From Colius striatus (Eukaryota > Chordata > Aves > Coliiformes > Coliidae): a DNA stretch of 64,000 bases. The notes beneath the pieces were generated by a model that saw only the letters and a list, made by a program, of their open reading frames with translations, did not search any database and was not told the DNA's origin. The stretch is taken from the NCBI RefSeq assembly GCF_028858725.1, contig NC_084769.1:2225001-2289000 (forward strand). Reading direction: 5' to 3'. The translations under genes were made by a program, and so were the position numbers. Positions 1 to 12,757 of this stretch are shown piece by piece. Position 1 is the stretch's first letter. Each line of letters begins with the position of its first letter.

Positions 1-655
1 ATGTAATTGTTTCTATTTTGTCCATCATAGCCCTGTTCCAAAAGCATGGGTTTATTTTCTGATGCAAGATAGAGCATGAAAAACCATTCTTAAAGATGTG
101 TTCTAACACCTTCCACCTGCCCTTAGGCTGACTACAATGCATTATCATTCTTGGTGTATGGCCTATTCTCACTGAATTCTGTGAAAACAGCTTTCTAGCC
201 CTGAGCAGGGCAAGATGATCTTTAAGAAAGAAATTATCAAGACATAAACTCTGCTGTCAAAGCCTTTACAATAGCCTGGCATTATGATATATTTAGTAGT
301 TGTTTTCATCTTCTACTGTGTAAGATGGTTTATGTTTCTGTTCATTTGATGAGTAATTATAAATGAGATATTGCCCAGTTACCAATTTTAGAAGCCACCT
401 CGCTGCCAAGATTGCTTTTTTAGCTCAATCTTGGAGATGTAGGATGAAAGTAAAGCTTTTAACAGCGAGTGATGTAAAGTTAGTTACACAAGTGGACAGG
501 CAGCCTCTTAGGCAGGCAAGGGCTTTACAAGGTTTAGCTCATTGTGCATGTTCAGCTTTCCCTGGCTTTGGTGGAAGGGCTTTGCAATTTTATGTGTGCA
601 TATAGAAGCATCTCCTGACAATGTTTTGTGTGGTTGACATACTCTTTTCCACCAG
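1..655. other. NEB intron (3' part)
   Basis: Non-coding sequence before the first NEB exon in the window. It ends in a pyrimidine-rich acceptor (ttttccaccag). I see no exon, repeat family or RNA gene in it. Confidence 0.6.
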
Positions 656-760
656 GTTCAATACAAAAAAGACTATGAAAAGAAGAAAGACAAATATACC
701 ACTGTTGTGGATACTCCAGAACACTTAAGGACCACAAAAGTCAACAAGCAGATTAGTGAT
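656..760 (+). CDS. NEB: NEB exon, nebulin module 1 in window (35 aa)
   Basis: Opens VQYKKDYEKKKDKY, contains VVDTPEH and closes KQISD. Donor is gtaagt, acceptor ccaccag. The SD at the end pairs with IIYK of the next exon to make the actin-binding SDxxYK motif. Phase 0 at both ends. Confidence 0.93.
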
Positions 761-924
761 GTAAGTGTGGTCAATCCCTTTCCAGCATGCCTCCTTCTCT
801 GAAGCCTGACCTTGAAGTGGGATGATCAAAGATGTCGTTTTCAGTCCTGCATTATACCATGTCCCTCCTCTTGATTGTTTCCAATTGCCACTAACAAGAA
901 TTAACCTGTAACTCTTATCTTCAG

Positions 925-1032
925 ATCATTTACAAGCTGGAATATAACAAAGCGAAGCCCAAAGGCTACACCACAATCCAAGACACGCCGATGTTGCTGC
1001 ACGTGCGCAAGGTCAAGGACAGAATCAGTGAT
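925..1032 (+). CDS. NEB: NEB exon, nebulin module 2 in window (36 aa)
   Basis: Opens IIYKLEYNKAKPKGY, contains TIQDTP and closes DRISD. Donor gtaagt, acceptor cttcag, phase 0-0. One residue longer than the usual 35. Confidence 0.93.
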
Positions 1033-2093
1033 GTAAGTCCATGATCCTTTTCCCTGGTATCAAAACCACATAGAATTGGCTTTTAATTTTGCTGTGCAGT
1101 GCTTTTAATTCATATGTGACACTGTGTTTAAAAAACAGCTTCTTGTGAGGGTGTATTGGTTTTGTTTGCTTGTAAAACTCCACGTGTGCTTAATGCTTTT
1201 TAAAAGACACCATAGAGCAAGAAAGCACTCAGGGAGGGGGTTTTGTGTAACAATAGCTCTTGGAACATTTTTGCTGGAGTAGAGCAGCCTTCACTAACCA
1301 ACACTAATTATAATAGTGAAAATGCAAGGTGAGTGCTCTGCTCTCAAAGTGTGTTTTGATTATGGGTCAATGGAAGGCTGAAGAGAAGGAAAGGAAGATG
1401 CAGTGAACAGAATAACATCATAGGAGTCCTAGTCCTAATTCTTCCTCCTGTGCTAGACTTTCTCTCTGACCTTTGTATCATTGTTTCTTAGATATCCATA
1501 AATGAATTGAGGACACTAGCACTTCTGTAACTCAATATACTCCTGTGAGAATTAGTAGCATGACAGTCATTCAAATGCTACAGGGATTATCTACATAACG
1601 AGTCATTCTAGTAGGATAAAAGAATCATATTATCCAGATACTAATGTGGATCCTTAAGGAACACAACTGTACAAAAGCAATCTGTGAACTGAAGTACATT
1701 TCTTTTCAGTTCCAAACAGTGCTGAATTTGAGATGCTACAAGGGACTGGTCAGAAAGCATTGAATGTGCTTACCAGAAGGTGTTTCTATTAGGGGGAAAA
1801 ACCTGGAAACTGTCAGAATTACTGCTCATGTGTATCTTTGCTTAAATCTTAGTCTGTGCTCCGTGCTGAGTTACACCTGATACATTTTCTGTTCAATGAG
1901 AGCTGCTGATGAATAGGACCCTTCTTTCAGGCAACTGATACATACCAAGTTGTACTGATATAAGTTTTCTTCCTTCTGTCAGGGTTGTATCATGACAGGA
2001 GCAATCTTTGAAGCTGTGTTTTTTATATTTTGATGCTTTTCCTGTTGATAATCTTCTCTTTGTAAATGTTTTCTTATGTTTGTCTTTCTTTAG

Positions 2094-2198
2094 CTGAAAT
2101 ACAAAGAATTGTACGAGAGGAATAAATCTCGCTGCAATGTCATAGCAGAATCAGTTCATATTAAGACTCCAAGGCATGCTTACAAGCTAAACAGCAAC
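2094..2198 (+). CDS. NEB: NEB exon, nebulin module 3 in window (35 aa)
   Basis: Opens LKYKELYERNKSRCNV and closes KLNSN, so the usual terminal SD is replaced by SN. Donor gtgagt, acceptor tctttag. GC at third codon positions is 16 of 35, far lower than in the last exons of the gene. Confidence 0.93.
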
Positions 2199-2832
2199 GT
2201 GAGTTCAGTTTTAGTAATACTTTGGTTTTATTATGGATATTCTTTGGGACTGGCAATGGAAAACGTGAGCAATTCTTTTCAGTTCCCATGAAATATTTTT
2301 AGCTTGGACATTCCTTCTCATTCTCCTGCTGATTGAATGGAAGATAATTTAACTCACCTCAAATTTATTTCACTCTTGCAAGTGGTCCTTGAGGCCACTT
2401 GAGATATGTCACACATCTACTGTTCTTCTAGTCCCCCTCTGTTTTCCTGGCAGAGATGTAACTGTCCCAGAAACTCGCTGTGATGATGTTCTTGTGGACA
2501 ACTCAGGCACTCACGGCAAGTTCTCCTGTGTTTTCTGTTATTGATGGCTCAACATCCCCTTGAATAAGCAAGGAACTGAAAGCACTCACTTTCTTCAAAG
2601 TCATGACGTCTTTTCAGTCATTCCTGTTCCTTTCTCTACCTAGCAGTGGAAAAACTAGAGTAAATAAGGCTCCCACTGGATTGCACACGATTCAGAGGAA
2701 AGCTCTAGTCTTGATGTGCATACACTTTCTTACCTCTTCTCTCTTTAATTGGTACAGACAGAAAGAGGATTTGCATCTGTATGAATGCCAACTTCCCATT
2801 AACTTCCTGTTCCCTTGTTTCACTACAAACAG

Positions 2833-2937
2833 CTGGATTATAAGAAGAAATACGAAGCAGCCAAGGCTCATTGGCACTGGATCGCTGACAGGCCTGACTT
2901 TGTTCAAGCTGCCAAGTCATCTCTGCAACAGAGCGAT
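2833..2937 (+). CDS. NEB: NEB exon, nebulin module 4 in window (35 aa)
   Basis: Opens LDYKKKYEAAKAHWHW, contains ADRPDF and closes LQQSD. Donor gtaaga, acceptor aacag. Phase 0-0. Confidence 0.93.
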
Positions 2938-3069
2938 GTAAGAAAGGCAGAGCAAGCTGAATGCTGTTTCCCCCACCTTCCTCATGTTCAGAATAGGATA
3001 AATTTGTTTAAATTGTAGAAGATTTGAGACTTTCTTCTTTTATCTTTTCCCTTTTTTCCCCTCCCACAG

Positions 3070-3174
3070 TATGAATACAAACTGGACCGGGAATTCCTAA
3101 AGGGCTGCAAACTCTCTGTCACGGATGATAAGAACACAGTTTTGGCTTTAAATAATGCCATCTTGGCTAGTGAT
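3070..3174 (+). CDS. NEB: NEB exon, nebulin module 5 in window (35 aa)
   Basis: Opens YEYKLDREFLKGCKLS, contains DDKNTVLALNN and closes ILASD. Donor gtaagt, acceptor cccacag. Only 132 nt of intron separate it from the preceding module exon. Confidence 0.93.
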
Positions 3175-3752
3175 GTAAGTTCTGGAACACTCCCTCTTTT
3201 TGTTCTACTGGGACTTTACTTACCACATAAACTACTTCATTGGAAATATGATTGGATTAAGAGTGAACAACTTTGAAAAGCTGTTCTCAGTCTCACTTCA
3301 TTCTTTGATTTTCCTTGTTTGTTTCGTTGACAAACTGGCAACATCTGAATAAATTTGATCTTGTAAATGTCACTGGCCTAGTTCATGGATTAAATACATT
3401 CTCAAAGTCAAAGTTGGCTGAACATCCTAGACCTTTGGTATGTGTCTGCATTGCTGAAATGAAAATACTTGGAGAGAAGAGTAAAAAAAGCTGCCAAGTG
3501 TAACTTGTGCATGACACAAAGTGTCTGTAATCGTTAAACAATAGAGGAATATTTGGTATTCAGTGTAATCATAAATATCCAAGTGAGAGCTATAGGAATA
3601 TAGAGACTGAAATGAATTTATCGTAGAAAACATCCAAATCTGGGATTCTCTACAAACTTACTAATAAACAGGCGCAACTGTAGTCATTTCATTTCAAACT
3701 GATACAGGCAAAGATACACACTGCTTAAGATTATGTGCTTTCTTCTTTCTAG

Positions 3753-3857
3753 ATAAAATACAAAGAGAAGCACAACAAAGCTCGAGGAACATACCATGTG
3801 GTTCCAGATACACCTCAGATCCTCCTGGCTAAGAATGTCAGCTCTCTTGTGTCTGAG
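3753..3857 (+). CDS. NEB: NEB exon, nebulin module 6 in window (35 aa)
   Basis: Opens IKYKEKHNKARGTYHV, contains PDTPQILLAKN and closes LVSE. Donor gtaaaa is weaker than those of most neighbours. Phase 0-0. Confidence 0.93.
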
Positions 3858-3969
3858 GTAAAAGATCAGACAGTTATCTGATCATTTTAAGTACATCCAT
3901 TTAACCTGGGGTGTAGGGTGGAGGAGGGGGGCTTGCATTGCCATCTTTTACCTATCTCTGTGCTTTCAG

Positions 3970-4080
3970 AACAAATACAAAGAACACAGCAAGAAGCAGC
4001 TTCCACATGGGTCATACACAACCCTGCCAGAGACACGAGACACTGTTCACGTGAAAGAGGTGACCAAGAATGTCAGTGAG
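3970..4080 (+). CDS. NEB: NEB exon, nebulin module 7 in window (37 aa)
   Basis: Opens NKYKEHSKKQLPHGSYT, contains LPETRDTVHVKE and closes KNVSE. Donor gtaagt, acceptor tttcag. Separated from the previous exon by only 112 nt. Confidence 0.93.
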
Positions 4081-4586
4081 GTAAGTAACTAGTGTGATGA
4101 CAATTTATGGTGATGTTATTACCTGCTGCCCGTAGTTGATCGGACCGTTGCATGTTTTGGTATACGTGCAACACATTTAGCATCCCATGATAAAGTGCCC
4201 AAGGACTCTGAAAGGATTAATTCCTTTAGAGGAATTAAATGAGGGAAAAAATGACACTTTAAGGGTTAAACACATGTTATTGGGAATCTGTTGAAATACT
4301 CTGGAGACAAGTGATGAGCTGGAGTAATAACAGGTGCCTTTAATTCGTATTTTATGCTTCACAGAACCCAGTTTTAACACAAATCCTTGTCTCCAAATAG
4401 CAGACTTTTGCAATTTAAAGTGTAAATTACATCAAACAAGCTGGGGATCCATACATTTGGGCACTGAGGAGACTGCAATTTGTAAATCTTAGCTGTTTCA
4501 CTGAGCTTCTTTCCAAATTTTGGTAGCATTTGCCTCCACGTGACAGTAAAAAAATCCCATGAGGACCTTTTTTTTGCTCTTAACAG

Positions 4587-4697
4587 ACAAACTATAAAAA
4601 GAACTTTGTGAAGGAGAAAGGCAAGTCTAACTATTCAGTCATGCTGGAGCCTCCTGAAGTCAAACATGCCATGGAAGTGGCTAAAAAACAGAGTACA
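4587..4697 (+). CDS. NEB: NEB exon, nebulin module 8 in window (37 aa)
   Basis: Opens TNYKKNFVKEKGKSNYS, contains EPPEVKHAMEVA and closes KKQST, with ST in place of SD. Donor gtaagt, acceptor taacag. Confidence 0.93.
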
Positions 4698-5121
4698 GTA
4701 AGTTTCTCTTGTCTTTTTGTGAATTAAGTAGCTCACGTAAGCAAACTCAAAGTCAGATGGTAAAACCGAAAGCTCATATATGTCTGAATTTCCTCTCACC
4801 CTCCATGTTCAGGTCTAATTCTGAAAGACAAAGGTGCAAACGTTTACAAATGCAAAACTGAACTGATACAAAGCACCTCTTTGAAAATCATCTTTCCAGT
4901 AGGGTTGAAAGTAACCCAGTGTAAACCACATCTCATTTTCTTTTCACTCCTTCCGTTGTAAACAACTTGCCAAGCCACATTCCCAAACCCATTGCTTAGG
5001 AAATTATGTTTTAAAAGGCAAACATGCACTTTCCCTGCAACGTTGCTCTGTCCTTATGAGGTATATTCCTCATGACCAAACCTCAGTAATTGTCTTTCCT
5101 TTGTCTGTTGTCATGGATTAG

Positions 5122-5223
5122 GTTGAATACAAGAAAGATGCCAAGTCAAAGCTCCACTACACACCTATCGCAGATCGACCAGACATTAAGAAAGCAACTC
5201 AGGCTGCCAAGTTAATTAGTGAT
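5122..5223 (+). CDS. NEB: NEB exon, nebulin module 9 in window (34 aa)
   Basis: Opens VEYKKDAKSKLHYTPIAD, contains RPDIKKATQAAK and closes LISD. Donor gtaagt, acceptor gattag. Phase 0-0. Confidence 0.93.
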
Positions 5224-5360
5224 GTAAGTGGCTTTTAACTCTTGTGTATAACTCTTTATCAGGAATTTTACTATTAAAAACAGTGCCAGTAAAGTAAGTA
5301 AAAGAGAATGTCATCTCTATCTACTATATCTACTGAACTATACTTGTTTTCCTCTGTTAG

Positions 5361-5459
5361 ATTGAATACAAGAAGCGTGGAGAAGCTGGCATTGGTGTAA
5401 CCATGCTGGGACGTCCAGACATTGAACTGGCAAAGGAAGTGTCCAAGCTGACCAGCCAG
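5361..5459 (+). CDS. NEB: NEB exon, nebulin module 10 in window (33 aa)
   Basis: Opens IEYKKRGEAGIGVTMLG, contains RPDIELAKEVSK and closes LTSQ. Donor gtaata, acceptor tgttag. A short 33-residue module. Confidence 0.93.
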
Positions 5460-5547
5460 GTAATAATAAAACCTTGAAGCAGTGAGAGAAATGAGGTGTG
5501 ATATCAACTTAGAGAGTAATACTAATATTATAACAAATTATTTCTAG

Positions 5548-5695
5548 ATGAGAATCGGAGAATCATTATGGTTGGAAAATACCTTTAAGTTCTTGGAGTC
5601 CAACCACCAACCTCACACTGCCAGGCTCATCACAAGACTAAACCATACCCCTCAGCACCTCATCTGTGCATCTTTAAAATAGTCCCTTATTCCTA
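5548..5695 (-). mobile_element. CR1 LINE 3' fragment, old
   Basis: Reads agaatcattatggttggaa, then a tccaacc block and ccctcagcacctcatctg. This is the reverse complement of the CR1 3' region (CR1 sense strand minus, antisense to NEB). Degenerate, so probably an old insertion. Confidence 0.75.
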
Positions 5696-6186
5696 GAGAT
5701 ATTTAAAAGTTAAAGCAAAAATTAGCAGTACCTTGTGTTGGGATTTTTGTTACTGACACTGTAAATGTCAATAATGGAGAGACAGGATGATGCTGTGATA
5801 AGACCTTTTAAATACCAAGGCTGAAGTGTTAGCCATGTTCCTTTTAGCTTTACAGGGTGTTGGCTTTAAAAGAAGCACTTTTTAACCTAACTCTTATTAT
5901 CTGTGCTTTATGAGATGGACATTCAGTTTCTTTCAGTCTCTTCCTTTCTACTTTGTGCCTTTAAAAGGATCTTCTGGTTTGAAGTCACTATGTTGTATTA
6001 ATAGCAGCTTGTTTACTTTTAGACATTGGGCTTGTTCTCCAATCAACCTGAAGCACATGTTTGCTATTTTCTGTGACAATTTTTACTGCCAGGACCTCAG
6101 TTCAACTTGCTTCTCTCTCACCACTTTGTGCTTTAATCCTGTAACTGTTTGCATTTCTGATCTTGCTTTTTTGCTGCGCCTTGTAG

Positions 6187-6285
6187 GCAGAATACCTCAA
6201 ACGACATATGAGAGGCCATGGAGCTGCATCTTATGATACCCCATGGATGAGAACCTTTAAGAAAGCTAATATGCTAAGTAGTCAT
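6187..6285 (+). CDS. NEB: NEB exon, nebulin module 11 in window (33 aa)
   Basis: Opens AEYLKRHMRGHGAASYD, contains TPWMRTFKKAN and closes LSSH. Donor gtaaga, acceptor ttgtag. It precedes the longest intron in the NEB part of the window. Confidence 0.92.
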
Positions 6286-9194
6286 GTAAGATAATCTTAA
6301 GTGACACGTCTTGTAATGACATTTGTATGCATCCATCTCTTGCTTGCATATTATCTTAGAATTCCAAGCTGGTTAAAGGTTTATGATGCACCAGTTGCCT
6401 TGGATCTTTCTGTGTCAAAAGTGTTGAGTGTATAGCAAACCTTGTGAGTCTACTCTATGTGCCCTCTTTTCCTTGGGAGAGGCAGTGCATGGGAATTCTG
6501 TGGGTGGGGGATTTGTTTCAGAAACACCACGTGAAGCTTGAATCATTATGATGCTCTTCGTAATGGTTTTGTAAATGCCGACGTTTATAAGGCACATTTC
6601 CAATGCTCTCATGCCATGTGAAAACACACTGTTTTCACCCAAAAAAAAACCCTAAAACCAAGCATAGAAGCTTGAGCTGGTCTTTCTGAAACTGTGTGAA
6701 AAATGGAAATGCATGTGTATGACAAACTTCTATTTAAACTTCGTTTAAACTGTTCTGGTCACACTGCGCTGGAATGGCAGCAGAGTGTGAGACTGGGTCT
6801 GCAGCAGAGCCTCTGAGAGATCTACCCTGTAGTGATTCGAGGGCACATCATTTCTTATCATTCTTGCCATCCCAAAAGCTTTGGAAAACAGACAAAGGAT
6901 GGCTGCATAGCCCATTTGGAGGTGGTAGCAGCCAGACCTGTGCCGTTTCAGTTTTACACATGTATTTCCAAATGAAGAAAAGGGAGCTTATGTTTCTACA
7001 CGTCCACTGGTGACTGTTGCATGTACCTGTTGCATGTTTGAACGTCAGTCATCGTGTTTGTCAGGAAGAACAATCTTTTCCATAGAACCAAAGATTCTTA
7101 AACTAAATGACTGAGCTACAAGAAAAAGAAGACAGCATGTTTATTGCCATTCAGCGATGAGATCCTTCTTTTCCTTGCTGTCTGCTCCAGTCCTAGCCAG
7201 CTCTCTTAGTCTTATAAGCATGTTTTGAGATGATTCTAGTTCTGAGAGAAAAAGTATCATGGAGATAGTAAAGGGAGCAAAGAATAATTGGCATCATATT
7301 ATTTTTGTTTCCTCTTAGGCATTTCTTCTCATAAATGTCTCCTTTATAAAGCCTGGTGGCCACTTTGTTTATCCACTTGTCTTTTTGAAGTCGAATTTCA
7401 TCTGTCTGGCATGCTTGCTCTCAGTTTTGCATAGATCTTCCAGTAACATTTCTTCTTGGCTTTAAACAAGTGAACTCTTTGGCATGATGCTCTTGTCTTG
7501 ATCATATGTTGCATAGCTTGCAAAACTTAACAGAGCCTGGTGTGCTTCTGCTTGGTTTTAATTTTTACCAGGTCAGAACCAACACTGATTCCTTTATGGT
7601 AAAAAATGTTAGTATTCCTTGTTTTCTCACAGCAGCAGTGTGATTTGTGGATTTGCCTGTTTCACTGTGTCTTTCATCTCAATGTTGGCATATTTTGCAC
7701 AGCAGAAGAGTAACAGTGGTACCCAGCATGAACCATTTGGTTCTGTATGGACGAGAACATGGCAATGAATTCAGAGTCTAAAATGTGCTTTGTTTCTACC
7801 TTCAATCATCTTTCATTTTTTACTAACATAAAATTACCTCTTTACATTGCTGTAATTGTCATAAAACCCCCTCTAGCATGAGTCAGCTGCTCCTCAACTT
7901 AGTTACCAGCTCTTCAGCATTTCTTTCATTTCAATTTCCACATAAATGTTGGTTTTTTCTGAAGAGCCATCAATCCTTTTTCCTCATCAGCCACAGCCCT
8001 CTATTTTTTTACGTACTTTTGGCAAGTATTATCTTGGTCCTGAACAAGATCAAATTCTTTCAGAAGGACTGATGGTGGTTCCTCCATTCCTGTTCTTTAC
8101 TCCAGGGGTGCTGATTGCTAGCTTATTTAATATCTCCAAGAAAAAGTGGATTGGGAAACAGAAAGAAATGTTACCTCACTTGTTTCCAGACCAGGCTACT
8201 GACAGATGCTCAGAGTTTTTGTGCTGCTGTTTACTGGTGATGAGCAGACATACAAACATGGGATCCATTTAGATAAACCAGAACTTAATACTTGTCTTAC
8301 ACTCTTCATCAACTCTTCTGAAACAATTTTATGAGCCTCTGATAGCAAAAAAAAAAAAACCCAAATATTCCTGATGGAACCATCCCTTTTGTAGGTTTAC
8401 AAGAAATAATGAGGTCCCTCACCTGCAGCAGGGGATGGGACAAGTCATGGTGGACAAAGCACTTACCCTCATTTATGTCATTAGCAAAACTCTCATCCCT
8501 GTCAACGTTTCTGTGTCTGCAGTCTGGGTCTTACTAAGGCTTCCATCGTTGTGGTTTACCTTGGTGGTGCCCAAGTGGTTTGGAAGTGTTACTGAACCTC
8601 TTGCATAATCTCATTCCTAGTAATTAATCATACCACTCTTCTGTTTGTGATCATCAGCATCCTTCTTCATCTCTGATTTATACAGAACATGATATAGGTA
8701 TAACTAGATATAGAAGTATTTGTGTATTGCCATCTTCAGTGCTCTTAAATCTTGAGGTAGATTTTAAAGCTCATATTTCTCCAGTAAGTAGGTAAAAAGA
8801 GCTTCTAGATACTGCTTGTGCCTGTGTCGGTTTTTGCCTCTTTGTGAAACAGAGTCTGTTTTATCCATGCACAGTTCCCATCAAGTGAAATATCCCTCAT
8901 CTGCCTGGGTCAGAATTTAGCTGTGCCTTGTCAGTGTAATTCTGTTGACTATGTCTGTTCCTTTTGCAATGAGTTAGATGTAACCTGTGCACTGAATGAA
9001 AATTGCAAATGTAGATGTAGGTTTTCTTTCCACGTCATCTTTAAAATAGCCTTTGTTCCAGTGGATGCCTTCAAGTTGCTGCATATTTGTTCTTCTGCTT
9101 ACCTTCAATCTTAAAGTAGGGTCTCTTTGCCTCCTGAAGCCAGACAAGTGAGTGCTCAAGAACAGTTGTAATACCTGATTGTCTTTTCCTTTAG
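6286..9194. other. 2.9-kb NEB intron with no recognised content
   Basis: I looked for xxYK-type module exons with flanking ag/gt on the plus strand and found none that convince me. A CTG AGC TAC AAG run near 7110 has no usable acceptor and runs into no SD/SE ending. No clear CR1 3' end either; there may be older repeats I cannot name. Confidence 0.5.
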
Positions 9195-9305
9195 GTGAAA
9201 TACAAGGAGAACTTTTCCAAAGAGCTGGGTAAAAAGCCAAAGTATGATTTAAAGGAAGCTAAAATCTACAAGACCATGAAAGATGCTCACAACATGGCTA
9301 GTGAG
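9195..9305 (+). CDS. NEB: NEB exon, nebulin module 12 in window (37 aa)
   Basis: Opens VKYKENFSKELGKKPKYD, contains KIYKTMKDAHN and closes MASE. Donor gtatgt, acceptor ctttag. Phase 0-0. Confidence 0.93.
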
Positions 9306-9450
9306 GTATGTTTGCTTATGCTTTTCCCTCAGAGAAATGATGTTTCAAATGTCTTTGAAAAGCCCTGCTTTATGTTATGAATGCACTCAGCATCACGGGG
9401 TCCATTAGCAGTCCCCTTTTCTGATGGTGTTTGTCCTTTCCCCCCTGCAG

Positions 9451-9555
9451 GTGAAATACAAGGCAGACTTAAAGAAGCTTCACAAGCCTGTCACAGACAT
9501 GTCTGAATCGCTGATCATGAACCATGTGCTGAGTACAAGCCAGCTCGCCAGTGCT
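9451..9555 (+). CDS. NEB: NEB exon, nebulin module 13 in window (35 aa)
   Basis: Opens VKYKADLKKLHKPVTD, contains SLIMNHVLSTSQ and closes LASA, lacking the terminal acidic residue. Donor gtaagc, strong acceptor ccccctgcag. Confidence 0.93.
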
Positions 9556-10339
9556 GTAAGCTCATTAACCACTCCCAGATCCATTTGGTTTTCCTTTCTC
9601 ATTGATTCCATTCCAAATTGATCCCTGCTAACTGTTCCTGTTAACAACTGCTGCCTCTCCCGTTGCTCATGGGACATCACCTGGTAGTGATCTCTTCCTC
9701 TACTTTCTAATGATTACTTCTACTGATTATTTCACTAGCAACTTGGCCACGTTTGCCCTCTGGGAAGTGGAATCTTTATTAGCTGCAAAACTGCTAATAT
9801 TTTAAATCCTCTAATAGTTTTTGGTGGATTGATTCTTTATTTCATTTTAACTGGTTGCATTACACTAACAAACACCATTTTCTTCTTTTTTTTTACTTTT
9901 TTCTTTACTGCTTACCATATTTGAAGCTTTTATTTTTGTCTCTCTTTTTTCTCCCCATTTCATGTCCATGTTTCTCATCCCCCCTGTTGTTAGATGTACA
10001 GAATTCTGCCTAACAAAATACTTGATAATTTTACTGAGAAAAGATACAAATCCTTATTGCCTGGTACAGCCTTTCCATGTATCCACTATCTTTTCTTTTC
10101 CCTTTTTCTTAATCCTGGTTTTGATAAGAAAATCTTTGTTCCAAAAAACAGAAGCTAACTGTTCACCCCCACGAGAGCTGATCCTGGCAGTTCAACTTCT
10201 TGGTTTTGTTTTGCTTTTGGTATCTCTAATCTCTCTCTGACGTTCCATTGAAGTGTTGCTTTGATTGGACCTAACAAGGAATTTTGCTGAGGGATATTTT
10301 TTTTTATGATTGAGATGATTTTTGACACCTTCCCTTCAG

Positions 10340-10444
10340 TACCAGTACAAGAAGCAATATGAGAAGAGTAAGGGTCACTACCATGTGGTGCCAGATAATC
10401 TTGAACAGGTTCATCTAAGGGAGGCATCAGAACTACAGAGCCAC
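10340..10444 (+). CDS. NEB: NEB exon, nebulin module 14 in window (35 aa)
   Basis: Opens YQYKKQYEKSKGHYHVV, contains PDNLEQVHLREA and closes LQSH. Donor gtaagt, acceptor cccttcag. Confidence 0.93.
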
Positions 10445-11736
10445 GTAAGTTGGTCGTGTGTTTCTCATTAACCCCACTCACTGAGTACCAGGCTCCATCA
10501 CTAAAGTCATCCTAGCAAATTCTCCAGTATATAACAATCTCTGTGCCTATCTGCTTTACAAACACTGCACACCTGAGCAAACAAGACAGTCAGCAGCATC
10601 TGCACACTTGCGAGATTGGAACAAGTATAAAACAACTGTGTTATTTCTTTGTTCCAGAGCCAACCTCCAAGTTCCTTACCTCTGTTGTATACAGATCCTT
10701 TTGCACAGTGTAATAGACTTACCAGGGTGATTTGTTCTCTAGAAAAATAAAAAAGACCTGGTAATCACAGAAACTGGAAGCTGGAAGAATCAGGGTTGTA
10801 GCTGACAGGATATTTTCAACTGCTTTACCCGTTCTATCCTCAAGTGATACAAAGCAGAGCTCTTCCCTTCTTTTTCTTCAACCAGAATTGCTTTAACCAA
10901 AACAATACCTACAGCTGCTAGTCAATGTGTCTGACATTTTTCCTCTCTGGAATGCAGCAAATGGTGAACCCTTCCAGAGAAGTTCTTACTCTGATTTGGT
11001 CTCTAACCTTCTCTATGCCAGATTCTATTGCAGGTATTTATTGGCTGTAAAGAGAAAGAGAAATTACTGCTAGAACCCATAGGGTTATTGTTTTACTACA
11101 TGGCATGGAAGAGCAGAAAGGTTACACAGCAAAGGGCTGCAAGAAAAAGCTTGTTAATCAGTTTGTAGTTGAAGTCACCGTTTGTTGCTCCAGTTTGAGA
11201 TGAGGGTCTGTCTGGGCCAATACCACACAGCAATGCATCATGCAGCAGACTGAAAAGTAATGGGCTAAAGGCTGGATGCTGTAACTTGAAGCAAGAATGT
11301 CTTCATCCTGGTGGACATTTTACTTGCTGGACACAGAATTATTTAGTGTATTCCTAAACTGCATCCTTTCAAGCCCTGCAGCTAACACTCCAGAAGCCCA
11401 TTAACGTGTAACTGGTTGAACTCAGCTGGGACTGTGAGCAGCTTGAGTGCCTTCAAGTCTGCCCATCTTCCTTCTTGTGCTCAGAAAATCCTGGGAATCT
11501 GAGCTGCCACTGCCTATTCTGTGCAGATTCAGTAGAACTTTAGGCCACACACATTTTGCTACGAGCCTGACCTTTGATTCTACATTTTTTGACCAATAAT
11601 GGGGATTTCAGGAAGATAAACAGTATCAGACATCCATTTTTCAGCACAGATCTGCTGACCAAAGCAAGCACATACTAGTCAATGGATTGGTTCTTTGATT
11701 ATTTAGCAAAGGTGACACTTTTTCTTTTCTTGTCAG
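10445..11736. other. 1.3-kb NEB intron with no recognised content
   Basis: Non-coding. No module-like exon, CR1 3' end or RNA gene recognised by eye. Confidence 0.5.
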
Positions 11737-11841
11737 GTGAAATACAAAGAAAAGTATGAGAAGGAGAAAGGAAAACCTATGTTGGACTTTGAAACTCCGA
11801 CATACCTTACTGCAAAGGAATCTCAGCTCATGCAGAGCGAG
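11737..11841 (+). CDS. NEB: NEB exon, nebulin module 15 in window (35 aa)
   Basis: Opens VKYKEKYEKEKGKPMLDFE, contains TPTYLTAKESQ and closes MQSE. This matches the conserved C-terminal vertebrate nebulin modules. Donor gtacgt, acceptor tgtcag. Confidence 0.95.
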
Positions 11842-12646
11842 GTACGTGTAAAATCAGTAACATGTGGGTTTTTGTAGTTAAGCTTTCACAGGGATGTAGA
11901 TGATTCTTGTGCATGCTGGTAGAAGTTACAGCTGTCTCAGATTTCTTTGTACTGATTGTGAGAAGCGACGTTTAAAGCTCACGAAGCTTCTCCTGTGTCA
12001 CGGTTCAGTCTGTATTCCCTGCAGCTTTTCACCAAGAAGCTGTCAGTTCAAGGAAGCTTAGGCAAGTCCTCCAATTTCTTCCTTTTAGAAGAAATGTAAC
12101 ATGGAATGCATTTCACTTAAACTGTTGCAACACAGGCACAGTAGGTGTGCTGGTTATCACAGTCCACAGAAAGTACCCTGCTTATTCCTCTCGCCTCCCG
12201 ACTCCAGCTTTGAGAAAGCCGTTTATTTCCTGTTTGTGTCTCCTGTCACAGTGTCCTTCACTGACCTGTCATTCTATTTCCTCAAGCAGTTCTCTTCTGT
12301 TTCTCTGAAGTATGGTCTTGTTCTGTCACAGCTGGAAACAAAGAGTTGTCTGAGGCCATTAGTCAGTATGTTTCAGTGATTCCATTGAATGTTTTCTCTG
12401 CAGATACCAAGAAGCAGAAAGCATCAGGTCACGTTTCTATTACAAGTAATGATGAGCTGTTTCATGGGCTTTAGTAGAAGCTGGACTTGATGCTTTATGT
12501 CCCCACAGCACTGGCTGTAGCAGATTGTCATTGTGACATTGATTCCAAACCACTGCTCCGCCCTCCCAGCAGCTTTCCACGTAATTAAAAGTGATCATGT
12601 GATAAATATTTGCTGTTTTTGCTTTTTTTCTTCTTACTCTCATTAG

Positions 12647-12757
12647 AAAGAATATAAGAAGGACTTTGAAGAGTCCATTAAGGGCAGAAACCTTACTGGC
12701 TTGGAGATTACACCATCCCTATTACATGTCAAATATGCAACCAAAATAGCAAGCGAG
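12647..12757 (+). CDS. NEB: NEB exon, nebulin module 16 in window (37 aa)
   Basis: Opens KEYKKDFEESIKGRNLTG, contains LLHVKYATK and closes IASE. Donor gtagca is poor; acceptor cattag. Confidence 0.95.

Noticed and set aside
7105..7165. Possible hidden NEB module (LSYKKKK reading) in the large intron
   Set aside because: No polypyrimidine tract or acceptor at the right place and no SD/SE ending with a donor.
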